Positions 36,500 through 48,349 of a DNA stretch of 64,000 nucleotides are shown in pieces. Both the position numbers and the translations under genes were made by a program. The stretch is taken from NCBI GenBank assembly GCA_009192285.1, contig WBVU01000010.1, positions 1,796,111-1,860,110 of the forward strand. The letters are read 5' to 3'. Within the stretch, counting starts at the first letter, position 1. Each line of letters starts with the position of its first letter. The notes beneath the pieces were generated by a model that saw only the letters and a program-made list of their open reading frames with translations, ran no database searches and was not told the origin of the DNA. Origin of the DNA: Morchella semilibera. Taxonomy: Eukaryota; Ascomycota; Pezizomycetes; Pezizales; Morchellaceae.

Positions 36500-38135
36500 A
36501 TGATGGCCTCAGTAAGTTACACACAAATACCCACGACCCCCACCTCCCCCATCATTGAACAGCCCCCACTCCTTTCAATTCTCTCCAACTTTATCACCCA
36601 CAATTAAGTTTTGGGCAATCCTCTTATTATGATACAGGTCCCACCACAACTTCGCCCTCAATTCGGTGCACCTCCTCATCATCCACAATACGTACCAAAT
36701 GGCCAAGTGCCTGGAGCTCCACCTCAGCCAGTGCAGCTCCCGCCGCAGCAGAAGATCATTGAGAAGAGTGGGGTGCGAATCTTGTGTATCGCGGATGTTA
36801 GAGGTATATTCCCTAATTCTAGAGATGCTATACCTAGTTAGGAAAAATTGACGTTGGTTCTTTTGTGTTTCTCTTATAGGAAACCTCAGGTCTTTAAATG
36901 ACCTCGCAAAGAAAGCTAATGCAGACCATATCATCCACACCGGTGATTTTGGATTCTACGATAACAGCTCTTTAGAAAGGATTGCCGACAAGTCTGTTTC
37001 TCCCCTCCGATTGAACCTGAAATCTGTCGACACTAACATTTAATATAGGACACTACGGCATGTCGCTCAATACTCCCCCCTTCTCGACGAGCGCCTCAAA
37101 AAGAGTATTCAGAGCACTGGACCAAGCCATGTGCCTATTAAACAACTCCTTGGGGAAGAGCCAAATCCTCTTTCAGAGCTTCCTCTATTCCTCGCGGGAA
37201 CATATACCTTAGATGTTCCCGTTTACACGGTTTGGGGAGCATGTGAAGACGTTCGTGTCCTTGAAAAATTCCGATCAAACGAGTACAAAATCAACAATTT
37301 ACATATTATCGACGAGGCTTCGTCGCGGCTTCTGGATGTTGGTGGCGTTAAGCTCCGACTGTTGGGTCTAGGAGGTGCTGTTGTCATGCACAAACTATTT
37401 GACATCGGCGAAGGAAAAACCACAATCGCCGGTGGACAGGGAACAATGTGGACCACTCTGCTACAAATGGGCGATCTAGTAGATACAGCAAACCGAGTAT
37501 ATGATGCGGCCGAAACCCGAATTTTCATTACGCATGCCTCACCAGCTAGAGAGGGGCTACTAAACCAACTATCAGTTACCCTTAAGGCGGATTTTTCGAT
37601 TTCCGCTGGCTTGCATTTCCGTTATGGTAGCTCGTATAACGAATTCAGTGTCAATCCGTCCTTGGATCATTATCGTGGAAAGCTTGCCTCTTCTAAAGCA
37701 TCATTCAATGATGTGTGGGAAACTGTCAAAAACGAGGTTCTTAATTCTGTACAGCAAAATCCCGCCCAAAATAGGCTTCTGGAAAACGCGTTAGCGATTG
37801 TGGAGAAGATGCCGACAAATTCAACTGGAGGCAGTCCATTCGGCGGCCCTCCAGCCAATGCCGCTCCTGGCGCTGGCCAGGTCGATGAGTCTGCATTCAA
37901 GAACATGTGGAACTTCAATCTTGCTGACGCAGCGTTTGGCTGGCTGGTCTTGGAGGTTGAAGGTGGAAGGATTGGAACCGAAATGAGAGCACAAGGTTTC
38001 AATTTTCATCACAGAGGATGGAAACCTCAGCTGCCGACTCAGCAGCTGCCGACTCAGCAGCTGCCGACTCAGCAGCTGCCGACTCAGCAGCAGCAGCAGC
38101 AACAGCAGCAACAGCAGCAGCAACAGCAGCAGCAG

Positions 38136-38167
<32 letters not shown>

Positions 38168-39185
38168 GCCAAAGCCCACAATGGTACCGACTACCTCAGC
38201 GACACCGCCCAGTACAAATACAAGTACCGTGGACGTCAGCGTGCCTTCTGGCCCATCTACTAACAATGCAAATGCCCCCATCAGCCCAGCAGTTCCACCC
38301 CTAGGTCCAAGAAAACAAACGCAGAATCAAGGCCAGCAACAATCGGCACCCTCCCCCCCAGTACAAAAGCAGCCAACTCCACCTCCCCCCCAGGAAGAGC
38401 CCCCGGTAGTAAAACCTGCGACCCCACGGCTAGCGCCAAGTGGCCCCGCTGCCGAAAGAGTTCCCACCCCCTCTGTGGCACCTGTTGCCCCCCTGCCAAC
38501 AGCTACACCAACGGCCGCACCAACGGCCACGCCAACAGCTATACCAACAGCGGAGAAGGCACCTACCAGCAACGGGACAAATTCCACATCAATCCCCCCC
38601 GCGTTGCCGAAAGTCGACACCCCCACAGCTTCAGCTCAAAATGTTACCTCCACTAGCTCCCAATCACCCCTTGAAAAGACAAAGCAAACTGGCTTGTATG
38701 TTTCTGGGGTTAACACTGAAGCCGAGGTTCGCCAAATCTTCACATCGGAAGATCAGGCCCACATTATCCGTCTCGACGAGAAGGCATCTGCTGCAACCAG
38801 AGCCAAGTTTTTCCTCGTATATTTCGAAAGTATAGAAGTAACCATGGAAATCCTTGAAAAGCTGCCTGAGGACCTGAAATCAGGGCCACCAGGTCAACGA
38901 AACGGCAAGCCGTATGTAAAAGTGATGGACGAATTTTCCCCTAGCGGTCGTATGTCGACTGGCAGCCGACCCGGCATGGACGGAAGTAGGTGGGGTCGAC
39001 CGGCTGTTGGCGGGAACACTAGTGAAAGTGACAACAACATGGGAGGTAATTATAGAAATCGTGGAAGCTTTGGCGGAAGGGGGAAATCTGGGGGGTATGG
39101 CGTCAGAGGACCCAGAGGGAGGCGGGGTAAGAGGGGTTCTCACGCTGGTGACGGAGGTAGCAGCGCCACAACGCCTGCCGAGTAG
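36500..39185 (+). CDS. DUF2433 calcineurin-like phosphoesterase-fold protein with polyQ and RGG tail
   Basis: Four exons (36500-36511, 36638-36803, 36880-36991, 37049-39185) give 808 residues. The N-terminal metallophosphoesterase-like domain shows [36 protein letters not shown] (split here across exons), VYTVWGACEDVRVLEKF and FITHASPAREGLLNQL, matching the DUF2433 family of filamentous fungi. The usual D-x-H metal motif at the start reads DVRGN, so catalysis is uncertain. The middle is four LPTQQ units followed by a long glutamine tract (38031-38168), then Pro/Ala/Thr-rich linker. The conserved C-terminal module is GLYVSGVNTEAEVRQIF...FFLVYFESIEVTMEIL, RRM-like in spirit, followed by an RGG/Gly-rich end typical of RNA-associated proteins. 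The role is unknown; RNA binding is inferred from the tail. Confidence 0.85.
38031..38168 (+). repeat. Coding 15-bp x4 repeat running into a CAG/CAA tract
   Basis: Four perfect copies of ctgccgactcagcag (LPTQQ) at 38031-38090 continue into about 26 CAG/CAA codons. The identity of the 15-bp units suggests recent expansion. It is likely polymorphic between strains. Confidence 0.9.
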
Positions 39186-39742
39186 GATCGATTTCTCTTA
39201 GTCAAAGAAGTCCCGGAACCTGTTAGGGTGAGGTTCCGAACTTGCTGGAGGATATGGCGTCGTTAATAAATCTAAAAGGGCAAAAGTTTTGTTTCTTATT
39301 TTTTTTTTGTGCTTCATGCAAGAAGTCAGATGAAGAGGAAATTATATGTTTTAGTGGTTGTTATCTAGCGTTTTGGCCCCTGTCTTAAATATCCTAAATA
39401 TTTTTTAAGCGCAAATTATTAGGAGTGAAATGCGCGTTTGTTACTCTCTAGCCGAGATACTTTGCTGATTACAACTTCAGTGTTTGGTTGGTATTTCTCT
39501 TCCGTTATTACATAATGTAATTGTTTCAAACTCGAATAATCCTTTTTCTGGCCTTTCCAGTGTCAAAATAGCGGCTTAATAGGTATAATCTGTTTCACGC
39601 ATCATTGAGAGTTCTTTCTTTCTTTTTTAGTCTTGTTCTTGTGTTTGATGGACTGGGCTTCCCATGTCTTAGTATCAATAAAAATAGTAAGTACACCCAC
39701 CTACATAATTTTACATATATCCCCAATTCAAAAGAATAATTA
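39186..39742. other. 3' flanks of two convergent genes
   Basis: AT-rich sequence with T tracts near 39300 and 39620. No coding signal is seen. Confidence 0.55.
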
Positions 39743-40781
39743 TCATAGGGAAACTCCACCACCTCGATGCCTTCTCATTTCTAGAGCAGTTTTATATGGA
39801 GGTGCTGTTGGGGGTTGTATTGGAGCTATACTCACTCTCTTTTGCCCATTCTCATCAACATCTGGCAGCTGGTTTGTCGCATCTGAATCATACGCACTCA
39901 GATCCCCGCATGCTATAAATGGTGCGATGTACCGGGCAACGTCCATTCCATCTTGTCCTTCGCCCTTTCCTTCACCATCTATTCCTTCCAATAAGACTTC
40001 TTGCGCCCCATCCACAAGGTTTTCACTCTCACATACAGCTGTGATCTCCCTCTTTGGGATTGATGCTCCAAGCCCCAGGGGAGCTTCAAGTGACGGTTTG
40101 AAGCCCTGCGGTGGCCTATATCCTTCGCAGACCACAAAGGCTTCGATACTACTCCCGCGCGAGCTCCTTGGCTTTGCACATGTAACCCTGTCAAAAAGAC
40201 ATCGCAGCTGAGCAAAAACAATAGCGACATCGCGGCCTCTGAATATTTTAGCTACAAATCCTCCGCCAGGAACTAGAACACATGTGGCAAGGTTGAGCGC
40301 AGCTAAAAGCAATTGCGATTGGATGTATTCATCAAGGTCATGCAGCCCAGTTACGTCTGGGGCCCCGTCAGAGATGACTAGATCGGCAGGCTGGTTTCCG
40401 AGATGTGAGAGGAGAAGTGGAAGTGTAGAGGGATGAGTAATGTCGGCTTGGAGAGTTTTAACACCGGGAAGGGGTGTCATGGGCTGTAGGTCCAGTGCGA
40501 CAATGGTGGATGTTGGTGGGAGAGTACGGGAGAGAACCTGAGACCAAGAACCAGGCGCAGCGCAAAGGTCAACCACGCGGGTAACATTGGAAAACAAATT
40601 GAACTGAGAGTTGAGCTGGAGGAGCTTGAAAGCGGATCGGGCACGCCAACCTGGTATTATAATTATTGAAGTCAGCGACCCCGCAATAATTAGATGAATT
40701 TTGGGAAGAAATATATCCCTTACCTTGCTCCTTTGCAAGACGATAGTAAGAGTCCCGTTTATCTTTGCTAGATTTTCCCAT
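39743..40781 (-). CDS. TRM7: tRNA 2'-O-ribose methyltransferase TRM7
   Basis: TRM7 methylates ribose at positions 32 and 34 of the tRNA anticodon loop using S-adenosylmethionine. Exon 1 is 40724-40781 and exon 2 is 39743-40650, giving 321 residues. [19 protein letters not shown] joins across the intron to [13 protein letters not shown]. The SAM site [15 protein letters not shown] is present, as is the K-D-K-E tetrad of RrmJ/FtsJ enzymes: K in YRLAKEQ, D in [13 protein letters not shown] in [12 protein letters not shown] in SSIEAFVVC. The fungal C-terminal extension ([17 protein letters not shown]) is present. It is divergent from BUD22 with 178 bp between start codons. Confidence 0.95.
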
Positions 40782-40959
40782 TTTAAAGACAAATATCTTG
40801 GGGTAAGAGGTTGTGAATACCTACATCTTTAAGTCTAGTGGTGGGTTGCATATAACCCTGAGAACCCACTGCCAAGATTTGAGGTTCCGCGGCGCCAAGC
40901 AATGCTAGATAAAACCCAGGGTCGCGAATTCAAACGAATCTGCAGTCTCCTTCTTCATA
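40782..40959. promoter_or_regulatory. Shared divergent promoter of TRM7 and BUD22
   Basis: 178 bp separate the two ATGs, so the promoters must overlap. Both products serve translation (tRNA modification and 40S biogenesis), which makes co-regulation plausible. No specific motif was recognised. Confidence 0.6.
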
Positions 40960-42595
40960 ATGCCACAAAAAAGAAAACAGCCATTCTTATCTACTCAGGG
41001 TCGTCGTAAACACCCCCGCCTCAATCCCCATTTACAGAAGAAAGACGAAAAGGAGTCGGGGTTTCCGACAGACCTCTCAGACCCTTCGAGTCTTCCTCCC
41101 CAAGCAATTGAGCTTGTTCGCAAAGCTGTTGAGGAGAAGATAGAACATGGAAACAAATTTATTTTCCGCAGATTGAAAAAAGCCAAGGGCTTTGAGAAGC
41201 AGAAGCTTGTGAAGCGACTAAAGATTGCTAGGTAAGTAAGAAGAATTCTCTCTGAAGAGAGACAAAACTGATTTTTACTATCCGTTACAGGGGAAAGAAT
41301 GAAGATGTAACGGTTAAAAAACTTGAGTTAGAGTTCGAACTTTTGAAGGTATATTTAAGACTGAACCCTATACGTCTATGTCAGGAGATAAAATTAACTC
41401 TATACTGAGACAGACTGAAGAAATCAACCTCAATTCCCTCGCCTCAAACCATATCCTGAAAACATTGCTAAAATATAAGTTGATATCAGCATCACCTTTA
41501 TTCCCCCCATGGCTTGCATCACGGAAGGAATTGGAAGTTCAAATGAACGACAGGGAAATAGCGAAAAGGAATATAACTGCAAGATTATACAACTCAAGCG
41601 CTGTTAAAGAATCAGTGGCGGCAGTAATTGAAAATGTTAAATTGGTGATGGGCATAAGTGAGGGGGGTACCGAGGGGAAGAGGAAGGTGATTGGGATAGG
41701 AGCAGATATGGAACCTGAGTCTGGAGAAGGGAGTGGAGAGGCTGTTGAGGCAATGCGTCTCGTAAAGAAGATGAAAATCGGCAATAGATCTGATGCCGAA
41801 GAGGAAGGCAGGAGTGAGGGTGAAGAAGAGTGGGGTGGGATTTCAAACTCTGAAGAATCAACGGATGCAGAAATAGATCTAGATGCCTTCGCTGCCGATT
41901 TTATGGATAGGGTTGCGGGATCATCGGACGAAGACGAGGATCAAGGCCCACTACAACGGGGCACAGATGATGAATGGTCTGGCGGAGATGACGAAGAGGA
42001 TGACGAAGAGGATCAGGACGGAGGCGATGGGTATCAGGAGGAACAACCCCAACACGCCAAACCGACTACTTCGAGATCAGGGCCCGAACGGAAATTAAGC
42101 TCAAACGCAAAGAACCAAACACAGGAAGTCGCCAATTCAAAAGCCAAGAAATTCGAAAAGCTGAAATCTGTTAGCTCAGTAAAGTCAACGTTTCTCCCTA
42201 CCCTCATGTCCGGCTATATTTCTGGCTCTGATTCTGATATCGATGCCGACTATTACAAAGATAAAAATGGGAAGAAGAAGGGGCCCGCACAGCCAAAAGA
42301 GCGGAAAAATCGGATGGGCCAACAGGCGAGGAGGGCCTTGTGGCAGAAGAAGTTTGGGATGGAGGCGAATCATATCAAAAAAGAGAAGCAAGAGAAAGGT
42401 AGGAAAAAGATCGAGCAAAGAATCAAAAAAGGGGGAGGAGGGGAAGGGAAGCCAGAGAAAAAAGGGCAGCTTACAGAAGTTGAGGGACCATTACATCCCA
42501 GTTGGGAGGCTGCTAGGAGAGCAAAGGAACAACAGGCAAAAGTACAAGAAGCAGTTAAGGGAAAGCCGATGGGAAAGAAGATCGTGTTCGATTGA
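40960..42595 (+). CDS. BUD22: BUD22-like ribosome biogenesis factor
   Basis: BUD22 is a nucleolar SSU-processome factor needed for 18S rRNA maturation. Exons 40960-41231, 41291-41348 and 41414-42595 give 503 residues. Landmarks are the N-terminal helices AIELVRKAVEEKIEHGNKF and RRLKKAKGFEKQKLVKRLK, the helix KKLELEFELLK then TEEINLNSLASNHILKTLLK, a long acidic middle, and the strongly conserved C-terminus (KNRMGQQARRALWQKKFG, ANHIKKEK, LHPSWEAARRAKEQQ, GKKIVFD). The third exon starts at 41414; an earlier AG at 41377 would break the frame. A bipartite basic tail is consistent with nucleolar targeting. Confidence 0.9.
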
Positions 42596-43400
42596 TATAA
42601 TTCATATGCAATTTTTTATCGGATTTTCCCTGTATTATGAAGTCTGGATTCCCGGTTTCCCGGTTTTGCCATCAATCTGACATTGAAATTATCAGCATCT
42701 GGCACCGCAACAGAAAGAGAGGTGGGATCACTACGGTATTCCCGCTGATACGCCAGCAATTCGGTAAGAATACGGTATTTGTACGGTACTCTTCCTCTAA
42801 CGCCGGCTTAATTCGGTGTTCGTCACTAAATCCCGTAGTCTTATGTAGTGATTTCGCCCCATTTTTTCATACTATATATTTCAGGGTCACTTGATCAGAA
42901 GCTGGTAAAGAAAAAAAAACGCATGTATTCACCACAACATTCACCCACCAGACCCTGATCACTTCCTCAACACTCGGAGTGTTAGTACGTGCATGTATGT
43001 ATAACCTTATGTACCCTTCGCCCTCTAGCTACGGTATGGACAGCTCGCTGTTACTAGGAGGCTGGGAACGAGCCTACGTGTAGTTAGCTATATGTACGTC
43101 AACGCATCCAAAACACTACTATAATAGGCGTTTGAGTATCAGTATTGAATAAAAGGAAGGGAAGAAAATGACTACATGTAAATATATAAGGACGACAGTA
43201 GGGGTGGAAATTCAATTAGATATCGTTATCACGGTCTCCGGGAATCAGCTGCTCTTGGCATATCGAGTGACAGCTTATGAGGTTACTAAGCAATAAGTGT
43301 GACCTGCCGGTAAAGATCAACTGCCAAATTCGCCGTCATCAACCCATTCAGAACAACCTCTTCAGTTCCCGTCAACTTTCCGCCAGGGAATAAGTCTTCA
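42596..43400. other. Intergenic
   Basis: No gene is supported. Several degenerate copies of a short word (attcggta/gtattc) lie in 42735-42840, and TACATGTA occurs near 43171. The right end is the leader of the complex I gene. Confidence 0.5.
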
Positions 43401-44554
43401 ATGTCCGCCCGGAATAACTCCGCATGCGCCGTTGTGCGTTCTATTTCTAAGGCTGCCGCTGGTGGTAGTCGCTCCCCCGCCCTCCGGGGGGTTCTCCCCG
43501 CCACGACCTTGATGAGGACCTATTACTCTGGACAGAAGAGACCAGATGGCTCAGAACTTCCTAACGCTAGGAAAGCACAAAGGCTTCGTATGATTAATAT
43601 CTAATTGGATATCTAAAGCTGTCCAATCACTGACATTACATTATGATCAGCCGTCGGACCTCTCTCAGCACCAATTGTAAATCCGTAAGGCTATAAATTA
43701 CAAACCTGGTACTCGATGAAACAATATACTAATACTTATTGCTTAATAGTGCTGACAAGTACGCCTCTGCTGGCGAGTCGCTGCATGCATATGGGCGTTA
43801 TCTTATTTCGTGCTTGCCAAAACACATTCAGCAGTTCTCTGTCTGGAAAGACGAGCTGACAATTTATATTGCCCCAACATCTGTTCATCCTGTCTTTACT
43901 TTCCTAAAGAATCACACAGCGGCTCAGTTCACCCAGGTTTCTGATATCACTGGCGTGGATTACCCTACAAGGAGGAATCGTTTCGAGGTGGTGTACAACC
44001 TCCTGTCTGTACACCACAATTCCCGAATTCGTGTCAAGACTTATGCCGACGAGGCCACACCAGTTCCTTCGATAACCAGCCTCTATGATGGTGCTAATTG
44101 GTATGAACGGGAAGCATATGACTTGTTTGGAATTTTCTTTGTCGGACATCCGGATTTGAGGCGTATTATGACGGACTACGGTTTCGATGGACACCCTCTT
44201 AGGAAAGATTTCCCGTTGACAGGATATACTGAATTGCGGTATGACGAAGAGAAGAAGCGTATCGTTGTGGAGCCTTTGGAGATGACTCAAGCTTTCAGGT
44301 ATAGTACTCCGACCTTTGACAGCGCTAGAGAAAGAGTTTGGGCGGGGGCGGTAGTCTGATAATAGTATGTATAGGAACTTCCAAGGCGGTAGTAGTGTTT
44401 GGGAGCAGGTTGGGAGCGGTCGTGATTACAAACCCGAGTCGGTATGTTTTATCAGCACTAATTCTACTTTGGGGGCCTATTCTTACCCCTTGAGCAGTTC
44501 AAGCTTCCGACCCCAGCCCCGGAACCGGAGAAGAAAGATGAACAGAAGAAATGA
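43401..44554 (+). CDS. NDUFS3: Mitochondrial complex I 30-kDa subunit (NDUFS3/Nad9 type)
   Basis: This is a core peripheral-arm subunit of NADH:ubiquinone oxidoreductase. Five exons (43401-43587, a 16-nt exon 43669-43684, 43750-44298, 44375-44441, 44498-44554) give 291 residues. An Arg/Ser/Ala-rich mitochondrial presequence ends near LMRTYYSG. The microexon joins as [19 protein letters not shown], the only solution that satisfies both reading phase and the family N-terminus. The core shows [69 protein letters not shown] and [18 protein letters not shown]. The fungal C-terminus [13 protein letters not shown] is on the last small exon. Confidence 0.95.
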
Positions 44555-45011
44555 TCTTACACGAAGCAAAAGAACAAAGCCAGACCAACGTCTTCCAAGT
44601 TGGGGAGGATGTCACGCTTGTTACGTATTTATACAAGGCATGATTTTACTTCTGCTACTTACATAAATATGTACATGATAGACCTTACTGTCCCGTATTC
44701 TCACGTATAAATCTTAGTGGGTTCAAAGTCCCCGGCGAGTAAAACATAAAATCTGCCTATGCTCAGCGCAATAATTTCTTATTATTGTATCAAAATTAAA
44801 TGTGTGATAGGATGATTCTACCCTATAGCCCCCGCGAGTGACAATATCCAGGGCTAGTGCCCCCCCCTTAACCCCCAATAATATATAAAATACATAACAA
44901 TAAATATGTAGTAAAGAATCCGTAGAACAACAATTTATTCGCAAACCATAAAGACCGGAAAAACTACTAGCAAACCGTAATGAACTCAAAGATCCTCCAT
45001 AGTACCTATGC
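44555..45011. other. Intergenic, AT-rich
   Basis: 3' flank of the complex I gene. No supported coding signal is seen. Confidence 0.5.
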
Positions 45012-45221
45012 TCAGACGGCCACACCCCCCACAATGCCTCTGTTGCTCAATGCGACATTCATGCAGTCCACAAGAACGGAGTAGTCGCTCATCCATTTCT
45101 CAAACTTGTTTATCAATGATATACCATCGTATCTAAGCATTCGCCCAATTTTTCCCCCAGTTGTAATGAAGCCGTATACCTCAGTGCTAACGTTATGTTC
45201 AAGGGTTTCTTCGGGCCAAGG
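45012..45221 (-). pseudogene. Relic: 69-codon open fragment of an unrecognised protein C-terminus
   Basis: The minus strand is open from 45221 to TGA at 45012-45014 and reads as ordinary globular protein (PWPEETLEHNVSTEVYGF, ITTGGKIGRMLRYDG, FEKWMSDYSVLVDCMNVAL, SNRGIVGG). No start or upstream part fits in the 250 bp before the divergent NOT4 start at 45474, so it looks like a truncated remnant. It resembles lineage-expanded fungal proteins in flavour, but I cannot name the family. A 3' exon of a normal gene is unlikely because its 5' part would lie inside NOT4. Confidence 0.4.
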
Positions 45222-45473
45222 CTATTTCAATTGGGGGCTTACATAAGTTCTTCCCACAACGGGATTCGTTAAGCAACGACACAAATTAACGAGCATCAAT
45301 TCAAAGTCACCAACTCCAACCTCATCTCTTTCCCACCATCAACCCTTACTGCTGGTATTCCAATACGTCTGTACAGCGCTCGATCGATATTCTTCCGCAT
45401 CATCGTCACATCGTCTAAAATCCTGCACCACCACCACCTTCTATCTATTCGCCCCCCTTGTTAACCAATATCA

Positions 45474-48349
45474 ATGTCGAGAGTACAACAAGACACCTTC
45501 ATCGACGATACTGAGGAGTTCTGGTACTGCGCTATTCCCCCCACCACCCTCCCCCACCTTCGCTAACTAAAGCGAGATTTATAGCCCTCTATGTGTTGAA
45601 GAGTTAGATATTCAAGATAAGAATTTTAAACCCTGTCCCTGTGGCTATCAAGTAAGGATCCCGAACCCACTCTTTTCTGCTTCTTGGTGATATCAGTACT
45701 CAAGTTCTTTCTATCAGATATGCCAGTTCTGTTTCAATAACATTAGAACGAACTTAAATGGCCTGTGCCCTGCTTGTAGGCGAGCCTACAACGAAAAGAC
45801 GATCGAATATAAGCCCATTCCTAGTGAACAGTAGGTCTATCCTTAGGGCGCTGATGTACTAAAGTCCTGCAGCGCAAATTTTGAATCGGTTACTGATCAA
45901 AGATTTCCTGAAAATTGCAGAGTCAGGGCCGAGAAAGCAAAAAAAGATCGCCAACAGTCGGAGAAACGCAAGTATGAGGCTCAGAAGCGTGAAGCCGAGG
46001 CTCTGAATCGTGAGCGTCTTCGAGGTCTTCGTGTTGTCCAGAAGAACCTCGTTTACGTTACAGGCTTAAACCCACGTATTCGTGAGGAGGATTTACTTCA
46101 GACATTAAGAGGTGCGCAGTATTTTGGCCAATATGGTAAAATAATCAAGATAGTTGTGAACAAAAGGACGACAGCCCAGGACGGGCAAGGGGGAGGTAGC
46201 AATAGCCCTGGCCCACAAGGACCGCCGCAGGGACTTGGGGTTTATGTCACTTTCTCTAGGAAAGAAGATGCACATACCTGTATTGCAGCTGTGGATGGAA
46301 GTCAAAACGGCGACAGGACCTTGAGGTATTATTTGAGCGAACCCTTTTTTTTTTTTAAAAAAAAAAGAAAGAAAAAAAAAATTACGCTAACTTTAGGAAA
46401 GGGCGACTTACGGAACTACGAAATACTGTTCTGCTTACCTCCGTGGCGAGGCTTGCCCCAATAAGAATTGCATGTTTCTCCATGAGCCGGGGGAAGAGGC
46501 CGAATCTTTTGATCGTCAAGGGCTATCTGAATATAATACCCGTATGCATACAGCATCTACTCGGGGACCCGCGCCACAACAACAGCCCCCAGTTGCAGCA
46601 GCAGCACCGCCTCACCCACCGCCCTTACACCAGCATAGCGCTCAAATGACTAGAATAAGCTCACATCAAGGGCGCTCCGACACTCCTGATGGTGGGGAAT
46701 CATCTGCTTTACCATCAACAGCAAACTGGGCCAAGAACCCACCAACACCTGCAGTAAGATCAGCGATTCCTGTTTCTCAGCAGCAGCAAGCTATCTCTGC
46801 TACCGTGTCAAAGGTCTCAACACCTAGTCCAAAGACCGCACCCGCAGCCCCAATGGTACAGAGTCGCAGCCAAGAGAGTGGAAAAAGCGCCACCAGCGGA
46901 GGCAAAGGCTCAACATCAACGACAACTACATCAAGCACTTCCAATACAAATGGGAAATCGCCTAATGTAGTTACAGATGTAGCCTCGGAATCGGTTTCTC
47001 CACCCCCAAAGGCACCCCCGCCCCCTCCTGTGAACAAAGTTGCAACACCTCCGCCGTCAAAACCAGTTGAATCTGAGCCTTCAGCAATGGATGAACATTT
47101 CCAACGGTTCTTCAGGTGCCAAAAGGCTGCTGCTAATCCTAAATTCAAATTTGTATTCTCCACCAAATTTCTCAGCCCCGACGAATACCAAGATATCGAG
47201 AACATTCCGCCAATGTTCGATCGCCATGGTGGAAAACGTAGGAGAGAGATTGCAGAAAAGATGAGAAGCCAGCAGGAACATGGGAACGAAGAGTCAGTAG
47301 AAGAGGTTTCACAACCTCAGCCACCTGTTGGTACTATGTCAGGGGCCCCAGGGCTACCTCTGAGCGTAGCAGGGAGGGGTGCGACTCCATTACAAAGGGA
47401 TGCGCTCGCACTGCTAAAGGAAGCTGCAGTAAACCAGCAGCAACAGCAACAACAGGGACTTGGCGCATTTCAACAACAGGAGAACATCCAGCAACTCCAG
47501 CAACAACAGCAACAACATCAACAGCAACAGCAACATCAGCAACAACAGCAACAACAGCAACAAAATTCTATGAGGGTACATACTCCAGGTGGCCTCCTTC
47601 ATCAGCAACAACAAGCATTCAATCCATTTCAAGCTGGTGCTGCCTCTTTAGGCGGCCCGGGACAACAATCACACTCTGGCTCCATGCATGCGCGCCAATC
47701 CTCCAGGTATACATTCGCCAATGATAATCCAGCCTCGGCGGTAACCTCAGTCAACCCTCGTGGTAATGCTGTCCATATGGCTGAACAAGTCCGTATGATG
47801 CCTCAGCAAGCACAACAACAGCTTCACAATCAACAACTTGCAGCACAGTTCTATGGGGCCACAGGGGGAACTCCAGGTCTTGGTGGGGGAATGCTGGGCG
47901 GGAACGTCCAGCAACCGCCTCCGGGACTGAAGAGTGCTCCCACCCCACCTGCACCGGGAATGGGAATACCTATGGGAGCTTTACATGGTCTTGGTGGGCA
48001 ATTTAGCGGGTTGGGTGGTCATCATGGAAAAAATGAGAACTCGGAGGTATTATTAAGAGAGTTTATGAGGGGAAGTGGTGCCGGTGGACTTGCCAATGCC
48101 GGAGGTGGACTAGGAAGATCCGGAGATGGAAAACGTATGCTTTCTGCTTCACTGCAGGGTGGGGGAAGGTATACTGACTCGCCAAATACAGTCGATCTTG
48201 TTGATCCTAGTATCCTTCAAGCCAGGGTCGCCCAACCTCAACAGCAGCAACACCAGTTACACCACCAAGGGCTTCAAGCTGGAAACACTCAGGGGCAACA
48301 AGGTGCGTACAATCAGAGCATGTACTATGGCAATGTCGGCAGGTGGTAG
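45474..48349 (+). CDS. NOT4: NOT4 E3 ubiquitin ligase of the CCR4-NOT complex
   Basis: NOT4 ubiquitinates ribosomal and other targets in co-translational quality control. Exons 45474-45523, 45585-45651, 45718-45830, 45921-46325 and 46402-48349 give 860 residues if translation ends at the TAG at 48347-48349. A C4C4 RING is at residues 18-65 (CPLCVEELD, CPCGYQICQFCFNNI, LCPACRRAY). A coiled segment is followed by an RRM (NLVYVTGLNPRIREEDLL) and a C3H1 zinc finger (KYCSAYLRGEACPNKNCMFLHE). A disordered Pro/Gln-rich region contains two glutamine-rich tracts (near 47435 and 47500-47560) and ends VDLVDPSILQARV...GRW. The intron before exon 5 contains a T12/A10-rich hairpin, and its acceptor must be gaaag at 46401, not ttag at 46395, to keep the zinc finger in frame. 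The next ORF is probably a further exon. Confidence 0.93.

Noticed and set aside
38084-38281. Poly-Cys, poly-Ala and poly-Leu ORFs over the glutamine tract
   Set aside because: These are alternative-frame readings of the CAG/CAA repeat.
41378-41413. ATG at 41378 as the start of a separate BUD22-like gene
   Set aside because: The segment lies inside a 65-nt intron; splicing 41348 to 41414 keeps one continuous frame with a conserved N-terminal exon.
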